Shown piece by piece: positions 16,084 through 26,859 of a stretch of 64,000 nt of DNA. Source of the DNA: Plantago major (Eukaryota; Streptophyta; Magnoliopsida; Lamiales; Plantaginaceae); NCBI GenBank assembly GCA_026545765.1, contig CM048843.1, positions 14,971,200-15,035,199 of the forward strand, given 5' to 3'. A program made the position numbers and the translations under genes. Each line of letters starts with the position of its first letter. Positions within the stretch are counted from its first letter, which is position 1. The notes under the pieces are model-generated. The model had not been told where the DNA came from, searched no databases, and was given only the letters and a program-made list of their open reading frames with translations.

Positions 16084-18108
16084 GACGTTGTCCAAGCTGT
16101 ATTGGAGTTTTTCAACTCTGTTTCGGCAAATGCGCAAAGAAATTGCACCTCAGACCGCTTTTGAAGGATCGAGAGACATCGATCCGATGAAGAGACGTAT
16201 AATAGAATAGATCTAAAATAAATTAAAAAAAAAAAAAATTATAAAAAAGGTTCCAAAGTGATCAACTCCGTTGTCCGATGAAAGTCAATCTGCATTCTTG
16301 CTGGTAAGTTTCTATGCAAGTGAATTTTTATTCAATGATGCTATGCGATGAAAGACATCTCTCCTGATACATATAATCTAATGGACCTCACTTTCTGACG
16401 AAATGAGGTTAAGCCCTTTGCACCATCCTTGAGGAGATGAGTTTCCCATCACGGTTTGTTTTCGGATCATGAGATGTGTGCCATCTCTTATCGCTATGCC
16501 ATTAATGGAGTTCCTTCCAAATTATTAAAAGCTAAGCGTGGCATTCGTCAGGGAGATCCCGTCTCACCTCTTCTGTTTGTTATCATGATGGAGTACTTGC
16601 ACAGAGTTTTGGGAAAGTTGAAGCTAAATCCTGACTTCAACTACCATGCTCGATGCGAAACATTGGGTATCACTAACCTTTGTTTTGTCGATGATCTCCT
16701 AATGTTCGTTCGTGGCGATGTCTGCTCCGTTGAGCTCCTCATGTAGCAATTCCATACCTTCTCCCGCTCCACAGGACTGTCAGCTAACCCACGAAAGTGC
16801 CAAGTTTTCTTTGGAGGAGTTGGAGTAGCCGAGAGATCACAGATCCTCCGTTTGACAGGTTTTGCGGAGGGCAAACTACCTATAAAGTATCTTGGTGTCC
16901 CACTTTCAACTCGCAAGTCGACAAAGGCGAATCGCCAACCACTCATCGACCGCATCACAGATAGAATCCGACATTGGACCTCCAAGCTACTTAGTTATGC
17001 GGGCAAGTTCCAGCTTATTCGGAGTGTCCTACATGCCATGACGAGCTACTGGCTACAGGTTTTTCCTATGCCTTCCACGGTGCTAAAGCATATTGAAGCC
17101 ATTTGTCGATCCTTTCTTTGGAGTGGAACTGATGAAGTTACTCGGAAATCGCCGATCGCATGGGCAAAGCTTTGTGATGAGCAGAATGCGGGAGGCCTGA
17201 ACTTAACCTCGCTTGTCGACTGGAATAAATGTACCATTGCAAAGTTGTTATGGAATGTGTGTTGCAAGGCGGATAAGCTATGGGTTAAGTGGATACACTG
17301 CTACTACATTAAAAATCGAGAGGTACGTAATGGATGTTCGATTATCTGAGAATTGCTCTTGGATACTTAAGGCAATGATGAAAGCTCGATCCATGGTGAG
17401 AAATACACACACTTGATTGATAGCGCTGAATTCGCAAAGATTCCCCACCCGGGCTTTATATAAAGAATTGCGAGGTGTCAGACAAGAGGTAAAGTGGAAG
17501 AAATTCTGGTTTGGAAATAAAGCTAGGCCTAGGGCTCTTTTCTGTACCTGGATGGCTCTGAACGAACGCCTAGCAACGAAGGACCGAATTAGTCGATGGA
17601 ATCCGGTACCGTCAATTCGTATTCGTTACTGCGTGCATGCCGAGACACATCAGCACCTGTTCTTTGAATGCGCCTACACCTGCAACATTTGGCGTCATGT
17701 GATGGAATGGCTGAAAATCGACCGTTCTCCGCTTGGCTGGAATGCAGAACTGGACTTGATGAGTCGTCGTTTTGGAGGGAAGAGTTGGAAAGCGAAGTTA
17801 CTTAAGAGTGCATTTGCGGAAACTATATACGCACTATGGATTGAGAGGAATGCTGTTTGTTTCCAGCAAAGGACTGTCGATCTTCATCTTGGGGATAAAA
17901 TTATTGACATATTGATCAACAGAGCTTGGGTAGACCCTAGTTTACGTGCGCATTGCACAAAGTTGATGTTAGGATAGTATAACATCTATACTTTAGAACT
18001 CTTTTAGTCCTTTTGATTCTTTTGGTTGTTTTGATATTGCCTGGATCTTCGAATTGGCTTGTACTTATTGGTTTTGGAGAGAAATAAAGTTTAATTTCAG
18101 TTCCAAAA
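16084..18108 (+). mobile_element. LINE (L1-type), internally deleted, with target duplication
   Basis: Flanked by AAAATTCAATAT at 16072-16083 and 18109-18120; part of this A-run merges with the poly(A) tail. From about 16456 it encodes RT blocks RGIRQGDPVSPLLF, CFVDDLLMF and PIKYLGVPLSTR, then 17417-17977 the zf-RVT domain (FGNKARPRALFCTW, HQHLFFECAYTCNIW) and a TAG stop. A stop follows SVELLM near 16744, and a frame change lies near 17350. The first 350 bp do not match RT upstream parts, which suggests an internal deletion. The family is the same as the minus-strand copy at 12872-14640. Confidence 0.8.
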
Positions 18109-18432
18109 AAAATTCAATATATATTACTCCATTATTGTTGGTGGGGCCTGATTTTTATTATAACTAACAGGCTCACTATTGATGTTGGTTATAGTGAAAT
18201 ATAACCAACATCAAATAATGTTGTTAGTTAAATGATGTTGGTTATAAACAGGTTTTTTAGTAGTATACAATTAAACCTTATGGGGGTAGTAACAAACTTA
18301 TTCGACCCAAAACAATAGTTACATTCAATTTGGACAAGAATATAGTTATAATCATATAAACAATTTTCCAAGATATATGTACCTTGGTCTCGGTCAAGAA
18401 AACCTTCTCTACGTAGTAGCTAGTACTTTCCC

Positions 18433-19578
18433 TTAAAGTAAACTGACTAAGCTCTCCTCGTAAATCATAGCCCACATACTTTTCAACTCATCCCCATAAA
18501 ATTTATACTCCATCTCAAACTCATTCACACAAACGGATGCCAATCTTCCATGACTTGTCTGTGCTAACAACCAGTCACCATTCCTCCAAGATCCGATCGG
18601 AAACACGACAACCTTGGGCCATACGATGTTCTTAAGCTTCCACGATGTTTTAACACCGTATTCTTCTTCCATCACCCAAACCTCAACAACTTCTGATCTT
18701 GTGTACCAATGTGCATGTTTGACAAGGGCAAGGCAGTCATTCACTACTATAGGGCGCGTCTCAACATCTTCCCCTGTACTTAAGCAATGAGGCAACTCCA
18801 ACTGTCCAAAAACCTCGGTGTTCATATCAAACGAAAGTATGGTCATCGGATCACTGTCATTGAGTGGGACCGCGGTCCAGTGACAAGCGCCATTAAAGAA
18901 TACCACATCACTAAGATAGCAAGGATTCGGCACCGCTGGAGGATCAGAAATTTGCTTCCATGAGTCCGTGCTAGAACTGTATAAATATGTCGGGTTGCCA
19001 GGTAGCAGATCCTCATGACCTTCTGACTCGATTATCCACGTGAGAATAACCTTGAACTCTCCAGAAACAGTAACACCAAATCCTTGACTCAACAGTGACT
19101 CATCATAGCCTACAGGGCAGTCCACGGGACAAGGTGGAAGGCGCTTAAACTGGCGTAGAGCCGGATTGCATAAAATAACTGTGCTGCGGTATGTTATACA
19201 GACAATGCCGTTGCAGGTACCTAGAAGACAGAAATCATCCCGTAGAGGTGAGCTGAACATATCAAGAAACGAGATGGGGACGTTCGGCTGAATCTCGTCT
19301 AGCTCAGGGGAATCCAAGTTGTGAAAGGAGAACACGGTCTCTGATTGTGGACATGGTAAACACCGCCTTAACAGCAGCATCCTGGCGTCCTTTCCACGTG
19401 TGATACGGTGCCTGTTGACAAAGTTAGGATCTGTGATGGTGGAGTTCCACCACTTGGATACGGACTTGAATCGCGACAATGATCTTACCGGCAAGCATTC
19501 CAGAATTTGTATGACCAGATCATTAGGCAGCCATTCATGTTCAATATTACTAGTCGATAATCTTCTTCTTTTCGACAT
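18433..19578 (-). CDS. F-box protein with FBA-type C-terminal domain
   Basis: Single exon, 381 residues, intact. The F-box at about residues 15-55 (WLPNDLVIQILECLPVRSLS, then FKSVSKWWNSTITDPNF) would bind SKP1 in an SCF ubiquitin ligase. The rest is a beta-propeller-like FBA substrate domain: LLGTCNGIVCI, LCNPALRQFKRLPP, YLYSSSTDSWKQI, FFNGACHWTA, ILSFDMNTEVFGQLELP, SWKLKNIVWP. The ATG at 19578 is the first in frame and gives a normal N-terminus. The substrate is unknown. The CACTA end lies about 170 bp beyond the stop, so the 3' UTR may run into transposon DNA. A TATA box lies about 90 bp upstream. Confidence 0.9.
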   Translation of the reverse strand: MSKRRRLSTSNIEHEWLPNDLVIQILECLPVRSLSRFKSVSKWWNSTITDPNFVNRHRITRGKDARMLLLRRCLPCPQSETVFSFHNLDSPELDEIQPNVPISFLDMFSSPLRDDFCLLGTCNGIVCITYRSTVILCNPALRQFKRLPPCPVDCPVGYDESLLSQGFGVTVSGEFKVILTWIIESEGHEDLLPGNPTYLYSSSTDSWKQISDPPAVPNPCYLSDVVFFNGACHWTAVPLNDSDPMTILSFDMNTEVFGQLELPHCLSTGEDVETRPIVVNDCLALVKHAHWYTRSEVVEVWVMEEEYGVKTSWKLKNIVWPKVVVFPIGSWRNGDWLLAQTSHGRLASVCVNEFEMEYKFYGDELKSMWAMIYEESLVSLL

Positions 19579-19666
19579 GATTACGAGAGATTAGATCTTC
19601 CTTTGGTATTTGAGAACAGGAAAATTAAGGATTGCGAATGAGTGACGAAAGAACAACTCCAGTAAA

Positions 19667-19675
19667 TATATATAG
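19667..19675 (-). promoter_or_regulatory. TATA box of the F-box gene
   Basis: On the minus strand CTATATATA lies about 90 bp before the F-box ATG. No other core element is clear. Confidence 0.5.
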
Positions 19676-19699
19676 AGGGCATTAACTTGACGTCCAAGA

Positions 19700-20024
19700 T
19701 CCTACAAGGAAAAGGAGCGCAAAATCCTAGCAGGAAAAGGAAAAGGTAATTACAATTAATGTCCATATACATAAAAGTTTTAGTTTTGGACTTGCTCCCA
19801 CAAATATGGTCCCTATCCGGCCGGCTAATCCATAAGCACTTATCAGGCGGGCTAGTACGGTAAAATCGAACACATGTTGGTTATATCTAAACAATTTAAC
19901 ATCAACTTTCAAATTTTAGGAGTAAAAAAGATGGGAAGAGTAGAAATATATGAAATTTGTACAAGAGCTTCACCGACATAGATAAATTCATAATGGTAAT
20001 TTTCTTTTTAATTATTAAAAAAAA
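19700..20024. other. F-box upstream region and DEFL1 3' flank
   Basis: From about 19850 the sequence is a copy of the DEFL2 3' flank near 24570-24750 (shared AATCGAACACATGTTGGTTA and AGAGCTTCACCGACAT), so the paralogous unit includes the DEFL 3' flank. No gene is seen. Confidence 0.55.
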
Positions 20025-20543
20025 TTAACTTATTGGTGAAGATGCATATTTTCGTACAATACAATCATGTTCGCAAAAGCAAAGCACTTCACTAAGTCCA
20101 GGCGACTGGTCACAGTATGGATGGGGATTAAGACCACTATAATAATTATAACACAACTGGTAACAACGGTCATAACTGATATCTCTGCCGCATGCACCTA
20201 AAATACTGACGCGTGTATATTTGAGAGGAGGGCCTCCAACTTGGATTTCTGGGATACTTTTTGCCCCTGTGGCAACTGGGTGAGGTTGAGGGCTACCAAC
20301 TTCACCATGGACCATTTGTAGCATGTGACTACCTGTATTGTGTAAAACCGAAGCTTTTCACTTCATTGCTCTGAGCTCTTTAAGGGTATAAATTAAAACA
20401 CAAGAGTAGTAGCCAGTAGGTAGTGCGTGGTTAAGATAGAAGAGAGATGAGTTATAAGTAGTATGTTAAAAACTTAAAACTGTCTTACCTGGTGACAGAA
20501 TGAGAGCCAGTACAACAATGGAAAACCACATTTTGGTTGTCAT
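20025..20543 (-). CDS. Defensin-like secreted cysteine-rich peptide, copy 1 (DEFL1)
   Basis: Two exons, 20489-20543 and 20025-20332 (minus), GT-AG intron in phase 1; 120 residues. Exon 1 encodes a signal peptide (MTTKMWFSIVVLALILSPG). Exon 2 has a conserved linker of about 40 residues (SHMLQMVHGEVGSPQ...), then the cysteine core with CYQLC and CFCEHDC, the C-x3-C and C-x-C signature of CSab peptides. The core should hold eight cysteines, but the first is Arg here (codon CGC at 20211-20213; TGC in DEFL2), leaving seven. The upstream TATA-like box reads TATATCAA against TATATAAA in DEFL2. A secreted defence or signalling role is inferred from the family. Copy 1 may be decaying. Confidence 0.72.
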
Positions 20544-20638
20544 AATGAACGGAATATTGTGCAAAAAGACAACATGTAAGTATTTTTTTTTTAAACTATT
20601 GTATGTTTTTCCTGTTGCTCAAGCTCATACTTGTCAAG

Positions 20639-20646
20639 TTGATATA
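20639..20646 (-). promoter_or_regulatory. Altered TATA box of DEFL1
   Basis: TATATCAA on the minus strand, about 100 bp before the ATG, at the position where DEFL2 has TATATAAA. The flanking bases are conserved between the copies. Confidence 0.45.
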
Positions 20647-22329
20647 GTCTCATGGTAGTATTTTGAAGAGTGAAATATATCAGTATTGGTCAAACTTCAT
20701 GAAAATCTTTCTAATAAGACTAATTATTATATGATCTACTTAATAAAGAAGAAAAGATAATCTATTTTTATAGAAAAAATAATAACAGTATTATTTTTAT
20801 TTATTTATTATATAATTATATTTTAAAACAATATAATAAGTCTCAATGTGGAACATTGAAATCGTGTTTTAGCGTTCAATCTCCTGCACACGTTTTTTCA
20901 CTTTCGTCTCTATTCTCCTGCCACTTCCATGCATCTTCTATAATCGACGCAGATCTTCACCGAATCTTCCGTTATTGCATGTGCAAATCTTTGCTCTTCA
21001 CCAGGTCAATCGTAAAGACAAGTTCGAAAGAAGCATTTCAACTCTTTTCATCCGCTGGAAAACCAAGCAGCCAGAATCTGTTAACCCAAACACCCCAGTC
21101 GCTTGTTCGTAAAATAGATGGTTGAATGATCGGCTGTTGATGGAGCTTGTTCCTCGATTGAATGCTGAAGAGCTTTGGGGATTGTTTTCTCTACTTCCTT
21201 GGGGTAAATTTGTATATGGCATGACCACTTACAAAGCCATTTTTGACATGTGTTTTATTCTCTATATATGTGACTGTCTATGATGTAGCTGCGACTTTCT
21301 CGGTAGGATCTAATTTCTTGGAACTTGATTGATATTAATTGTGTGGATAAGCTTGTAAATGCTAGTGTTTTTTATTTGTATACATGAACTTGATAAGTTT
21401 GAGATTTTGATTTTGAAGTAGAAAAAGTACCACAATCAGCATTTTTAGCATGACAAGTAGAGCAAATGGCACAAATGGTCCAAAAGTTTGGGGGTTTGGC
21501 ATACGCAGTCCCACATTTTGACTCGGTGTCACGTTTAGTCCCAAAGTTTCATTTTGCCACATTCTCCTAGTTTTTATGCTTACGTGGCAATTTGACATAC
21601 TCTCCTTTAACTTTGACCGGCTACACATCATAATTTTTTTTTAAAAAAATTGGTGGAATTGAAAATAAAATTTGCTCCATCATTTTACATATAAGTGAGA
21701 ACTAAAAAAATAAATTTAAAAATAAATAAATTTTGCTAGCTTATCAACGTCAGTTCTCACAAAAAAATCTAAAAAACTATATAAAAAAAAAATAAAATGG
21801 AAAATAATTTTTAGGAGAAAAAATAAAGACACATGTAAACTAAGCTAGCAAAACATCTAGGAGTATCCTATTTAGGTAGCCTGTCCCTGGCACGGGATCG
21901 GTTTCACAATTTTCCTTCTATATATATTTTTTTACACTCAATGCACTTGTGCAGTCAGTGCAATGCTTCATTCATATTTGATCTTTGATTGTCTTTGGTT
22001 CTTCATTCTTATTCTGGCCCCACATGTTCTTATTTGATGTCTTTGGTACGTTATAGGATTTTATCAGTGAAAGAAGACTGGAAAAAGTTATCAATTTAAA
22101 GGAAAATAATCTTACTTGAATTCCTGCTCCAGTTTTATAACATGTACACCAAATCAGTTCTAGGCATTTGGAAGATGATGCTATTCTTGTTTAAAGCCGT
22201 AGCTCGTTGATATAAACTAATATAGTCAGCAACAGGGCACTTTCCGGACTCAATTTGTTGGTAGGTGAAGTCATAAGTAGCTAGCTACACTCAAGTCACC
22301 ATATGGTAGTAACAATGCCAACTGCACAG
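20647..22329. other. DEFL1 upstream region and unassigned sequence
   Basis: 20647-20840 is a copy of the DEFL2 upstream region (25326-25460). 20856-21200 has coding-like composition on the plus strand, including NDRLLMELVPRLNAEEL in one frame, but no whole ORF; it may be a gene fragment. 21470-21640 resembles dispersed plant repeat sequence (AAATGGTCCAAAAGTTTGGG). 21640-22320 is AT-rich with no gene seen. Confidence 0.4.
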
Positions 22330-23936
22330 ATCACATTAGCAATTTACCAGAAGGTGTTATAGGTCATATTTTGTCCTGCCTGCCCATAAAAGATGCCTTG
22401 TATACGTCTCCTGTCCAAAGATTGGGAAGTTAAGTGGGCGTCAATTCACAAGGTGGACATTTCTCTATGCAAGCCTTATCGTAAAGCAAATGAGATTAAG
22501 AACTTTGTGAATATTGTCGAGAGAGTACTTTGTAACTTACAAAGTGTGCGGAGTCTCTGTATTGAGTGTAATTATTGTGGAGTAGGGAGCTTGTTACCAT
22601 TGATATCGTCTATTTTGAGGCGAAACATTGAGAATCTTGAACTTAGGCTCCGTGAAAGGAATACCATGGTCCGCAGTCTTCTAAATTGCTCTACGTTGAA
22701 AATTTTGCATCTGCAATGTTCCACATCGAAAGTTCCTGTTAGGGCTTGTTTTCCCAGCCTAAAAAGTTTGTATTTCAACTCGGTTAGAATTGTGAATATA
22801 ACAAGTCGACTACAGACACCATAATTTTCACCTTGCCACTCCTGGAAATACTTGAACTAGATGCACGTGAATGGTTGAGCCTGAAGTTTGTGGAAGTCGA
22901 TGCTCCTTCATTGACTACATTCATCTCTACTGGCGAGCTTGAGTGGGATGAAAGACAAAATTACTATTAGATCAAAGTAATTGGTGCCACGCTTACTAAG
23001 TTGGAAACAAGTGCCAATTATCCATAAAACCTTATTGTTACCGGTTCAACTGTTAATCGTGCAGATTTAGCGTGTTTCATAGTTGTTGATTCTTTGTCGT
23101 TTGAAGAATATGGTACACTACAACAGTAGATGCATTGAACCAACATTTGGTTTCGAGAAGTTCTTGTTGGAGAATATGTGAGAAGTAGCTCAATCAAGGA
23201 GATTAGAGATGAATGGTTATGATCAAAGTTTATTATGATCAAAGGGCTGAGGTTAATTCTGAGAAGGAGAGGAAAACCGTTAATGTTGCTGAGACAGTTA
23301 TTATCACAGTTGATATAACAGTTGGTTCAGTGTTTCTGTTACGCAGTCTTTTTCAACCGTTCTCATCTATGTTCTGGCGATTGGATATAAAAGGGATCAT
23401 TGCAGTCATTGTATCAACTCAATCTAGATTACAGTTTCATTCTCCCATTCCACACATAAATAGTTACCTTTCTTCTTCAATTCAACATAGAATAGAAGTT
23501 AGTGTTTCTTGAGCTTAGATTGACGATTCTGCAACTTTGTGTTTGTGAAGTTTCGTTGTATGATCTTGTAAGGCTTGTGATCAATAATATCTCTGAATTA
23601 CTCCCGTTGATGTAGACATTTGCCGAACCACGTAAATCGTTGTTGTTTGTTGTTTCGATTGTTATTCGTTTTCTGTTCACCAAGTGTTTGATCAATTGTC
23701 GATAGAACTGTTGGTGCAACAATCGTAGTTGATTGATCGTGATTAAGTTGGTTAATCATTGTTGATTGTTAGAGGTTGATTCAAAGAACATTACGCAACA
23801 GAATAAAGTACTATTTTCGCGCATTTTGTATCTTGTAGGGAGGGAAGAGATATTTCCCTTGAGAATGAAATTTATTGAGCAGCTGTCATCGTTTCCTCAA
23901 GGTTCAACGTGCTTAACAATTGTTAGACGTTCATAG
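22330..23936 (+). pseudogene. Broken F-box/FBD/LRR gene
   Basis: Begins in the F-box (DHISNLPEGVIGHILSCLP, then KDALYTS), shifts frame near 22405, and continues LLSKDWEVKWASIHKVDIS and an LRR-like part (NLQSVRSLCIECN, ILRRNIENLELRL, LKILHLQCSTSKVP). After further frame changes near 22815 come LPLLEILELDAREWLSLKF and EVDAPSLTTFISTGEL, then stops. The FBD-type end MKFIEQLSSFPQGSTCL appears at about 23865-23915. An LTR-like insertion (23284-23721) separates the LRR and FBD parts. No initiator Met was identified. The family is F-box/FBD, a large and fast-evolving plant family with many pseudogenes. Confidence 0.7.
23284..23721 (+). mobile_element. LTR-like insertion (possible solo LTR) in the F-box pseudogene
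   Basis: Starts TGTTGC and ends GCAACA, a perfect LTR-style terminal inverted repeat, and has TATAAAAG near 23386. No matching 5-bp duplication was found at these exact edges, so the limits or type may be wrong. It is a fossil without coding parts. Confidence 0.4.
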
Positions 23937-24169
23937 ATGTATGTGTACCAGATATTTGAATTTGTTGATGACTAGAATTATAGCAGGTAAAATTAGAAAA
24001 GGCTACAATATTGAGCTGTGACACTTCCGTTTTAATTACTTCTAATTGTCACAGTCCAATTTAGTTACCTTTCTTTTGAAAATCTAACTATATAGAGCCT
24101 CACTTGAATTCTTTGATGATTTTCTCTGTCTATGTGTCGTGTTTCAGCGTGAGTGTACAGTGGTCTTGA

Positions 24170-24560
24170 ACGTGATATTGAAGAAGCACTTAGAGAAGTA
24201 GCTAGAGATTCCACCGTGAAGAGAAATGGAGATCCAGATGAGCCTTCTTCATCCGAATTTGCTTCATTTATGGGTGGCTTGAAAATGACACTGGTGTAAT
24301 TTTCATGGAGCTCAGCTCTACAGGAAGTTCATGAATCTGATCTGAACAAGTTCCCAAGGTGAACTTTGCAGCTTTTCGATCGATCTAGTTGAATGTTGAT
24401 TTTAGTTCATTATTGTATCTATCTTATTGAATGTTGATTTTGTTCATGTGATTTCTCGTAATGTTAGCTCTGAAATCGATTTGGTGTTATGTTATTGTGA
24501 AAATCAACATGTTGCAGTCTTACGATTTGTAGTTTAATTCAAATTAACATTCAATTTTCC
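24170..24560 (+). repeat. Duplicated block, copy A (partner 50005-50390)
   Basis: Both copies share AATTTTCATGGAGCTCAGCT, GATTTCTCGTAATGTTAGCT, TTGTGTTATG..GTGAAAATCA and GCCTGTTGCAGTCT-like motifs in order. Each lies on the 3' side of a DEFL gene (DEFL2 and DEFL3). It has no open frame of note. Probably it is part of the ancestral DEFL duplication unit. Confidence 0.75.
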
Positions 24561-24751
24561 AAGTGGGCCCAGTACAAAAAATCGAACACATGTTGGTTAT
24601 GTCCAAACAATTTATTATCAATTTTTCAAATTTAAGTAAAAAAGTTAGGTAGAGTAGAAATAAATGGAATTTGTACTTAGAGCTTCACCGACATGGATAA
24701 AGTCATAATGGTAATTGTTTTTCTATTTTCTTTTTAAATACTAAAAAAAAT

Positions 24752-25210
24752 CTAACTTATTGGTGAAGATGCATATTTTTGTCCAATACAATCATGTTCG
24801 CAAAAGCAAAGCACTTTATCAAGTCCAGGGTACTGGTTGCAGTGTGGATAGGGATTAAGACCACTATAATAATTATAACACAACTGGTAACAACGGTCAT
24901 AACTGATATCCCTACCACATGCACCCAAAATACTGACGCATGTAAATTTGAGAGGCCCGCCTGCAACTTGGATTTCAGAGATACTTTCTGCCCCTGTGGC
25001 AACGGGGTGAGGTTGAGGGCTACTAACTTCACCATGGACCATTTGTAGCATGTGACTACCTGTATTGTGTAAAACCAAAGGTTTTCAATCCGTTGCTCTG
25101 AGCTCTTTAAGGGTGTAAAAAACAATAGTAGGTTGAGTAGTATGTTAAAAACTTAAAACTTCCTTACCTTGTGACATAATGAGAGCTAGGACAACAATGG
25201 AAAACCACAT
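24752..25210 (-). CDS. Defensin-like secreted cysteine-rich peptide, copy 2 (DEFL2)
   Basis: Two exons, 25168-25210 and 24752-25059 (minus), phase-1 intron; 116 residues. The first ATG of the DEFL1 reading is ATA here, so translation should start at the next Met (MWFSIVVLALIMSQG), which is still a good signal peptide. The cysteine core is complete: C-x6-C-x8-C-x3-C-x12-C-x10-C-x-C-x3-C, including CVSILGAC, CYQLC and CFCEHDC. The exon-2 length (308 bp) equals that of DEFL1 and DEFL3. A canonical TATATAAA lies about 110 bp upstream. The likely product is an extracellular four-disulfide peptide; its target is unknown. Confidence 0.8.
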
Positions 25211-25317
25211 TTTGATTGTTATAATGAACGAAATATAGTGCATAAAGACAACTTGTACTATGTATTTTATTTAACTATTGTATGTTTGTCCAGTTGCTCA
25301 AGCTCATACTTGTCAAG

Positions 25318-25325
25318 TTTATATA
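25318..25325 (-). promoter_or_regulatory. TATA box of DEFL2
   Basis: TATATAAA on the minus strand, about 110 bp upstream of the DEFL2 start. Confidence 0.6.
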
Positions 25326-25573
25326 GTCTCGTGGTAGTATTTTGAAGAGTGAAATATATTAGTATTGGCATGAGAATCTTTCTAATAGGGAAAAATAATA
25401 ATACTAATTATTATATGATCCACTTAAAAAAGAAGAAAAGACAATCTACTTGTTATAGGATAAACAATATAATAATAATAATAATAATATCAATATTATC
25501 ATTATTATTATTGTTATTCTATTATTATATAATTATATCTATTGTTATAATAATAATAATAATAATAATAATA

Positions 25574-25604
<31 letters not shown>

Positions 25605-26726
25605 GTAGGCCGATCAGATTGAATCTTCCTGATCAATAGAGTAGTATAAATTGTGTCTCTGTTTGATTAACACTAGCTTATAAGTTAAATGATTTTATTT
25701 TAGAAATCAACTTGTTACATGATCGCCTAACTGATAGTTTATAAAGTTCGTTTTGCAAGAGTCCATAATATATTGAAAAGTTCAAAAAGTCCTACACAAC
25801 AGAAAAGTATCGGCAATTTCTAGAGAAAAACCGCTAAAGAAGAAATTTGGAGAGAGAGAAAGAAATGAATAAAATAGATAAATTGGCCAACTCAACCGAG
25901 ATCCGAGAAATAAAAAATCAGTTTGCTTAGTTGCAATCCGGATCCGGAGCTCTTAATACATTTTTTTATATTTTATACAGTTTACAATCTAGCTGATTTG
26001 ATAAACTCATTCAAATAGGTTGTTAAAAATGAACTTGATAATTTATTTTATATGTGAATTTAGCCAATCAACTCATTAGCTAATAATCAGTACTAGTTTT
26101 GATAAACCGAGGCTCTCACTCACTCACCTAAATCCGTCACAAAGTTCACAATTAGCAAACTCATCTGACCAAAACCCTTGATTAGATGAGCATAGTACAA
26201 ACAACTCCATCACATGCGTGCTCAACATATGCGTGGGTTCATGCGATTAATCCACCAGTCCTTATTCAGGGTGTGATTGGTAGGGAGTCCACTGCACACT
26301 ATCAAACTTAAGTTTTACAAGTTTCGTGGTCCGTTGAAAGTATGTGTAGTTTGACCGATTTTTTACAATGCTTGGTATCATGTGTTTAGTTGTAAAAGTT
26401 AGTGTATTTTTTTTTTTTTTAAATGCACTATTTGGTACACATCTCATATTGAGTTTGTAGTTGTATTTTGGAAACTAACTTGTGCAAATAACCGTACTTT
26501 TAAATAAACATTTTACAACACTTGGTAATGTTTACAAAAACTTGCAAAACATTTGTTAACCTTTCCCTCTAATTTTAGTATTCATACTTAATCAGTTAAA
26601 GATACTTAATTTGTTAAACGTACATGATCATAATAATCATGAAATTACTAACTTCTATTAGTGCTTATAATTATTACTTTGATATTGCTGGTAGTATTGC
26701 TCGAAGTACTTTGTTACATACGAGTT
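25326..26726. other. DEFL2 upstream region, microsatellite and AT-rich spacer
   Basis: 25326-25460 is conserved with the DEFL1 and DEFL3 upstream regions (GAAGAAAAGAYAATCTA). 25460-25604 is low complexity. 25620-26720 is AT-rich with no gene recognised. Confidence 0.45.
25545..25604. repeat. (TAA)n/(TTA)n palindromic microsatellite
   Basis: A run of TAA triplets turns into TTA triplets at its middle, giving a perfect potential hairpin. It lies upstream of the DEFL2 promoter. Confidence 0.9.
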
Positions 26727-26859
26727 CCTCCGTCCCGTCTCATGTTTTTCATTTTGACTTTTTTTAGTCAATCATCTTCAACTTTAATTATAAATTAATA
26801 TTAAATAAAAATGTAAAATGCAAATTATATTATGAAACTTTAGTGGGCGAAGTTTCTTA
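26727..26859. repeat. Stowaway-like remnant next to the PIF element
   Basis: CTCCGTCCCGTCTCATG followed by TTTTTCATTTTGACTTT matches the usual start of plant Tc1/mariner Stowaway MITEs. The second end is not seen before the PIF/Harbinger edge. Confidence 0.35.

Larger units (their letters stand above)
10392..18265. mobile_element. CACTA-type DNA transposon, non-autonomous, with nested insertions
   Basis: The left end is CACTACTAAAAACA; the right end is TTTTTTAGTAGTA, the inverse apart from its last base. A 3-bp duplication TAC flanks it (10389-10391 and 18266-18268), as CACTA elements make. Subterminal regions (10400-10720, 11460-11760, 15890-16070, 18140-18250) carry many copies of GTTGGTTAT in both orientations, typical of CACTA transposase-binding arrays. 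No CACTA transposase is recognised. The interior holds a Copia fossil, two LINEs and AT-rich DNA. The unexplained parts 10730-12050 and 15314-16070 show no convincing gene. A second CACTA-like end (11086) leaves room for two overlapping elements. Confidence 0.6.

Noticed and set aside
25349-25639. A 96-residue frame upstream of DEFL2
   Set aside because: It is mostly poly-Ile from the TAA/TTA microsatellite.
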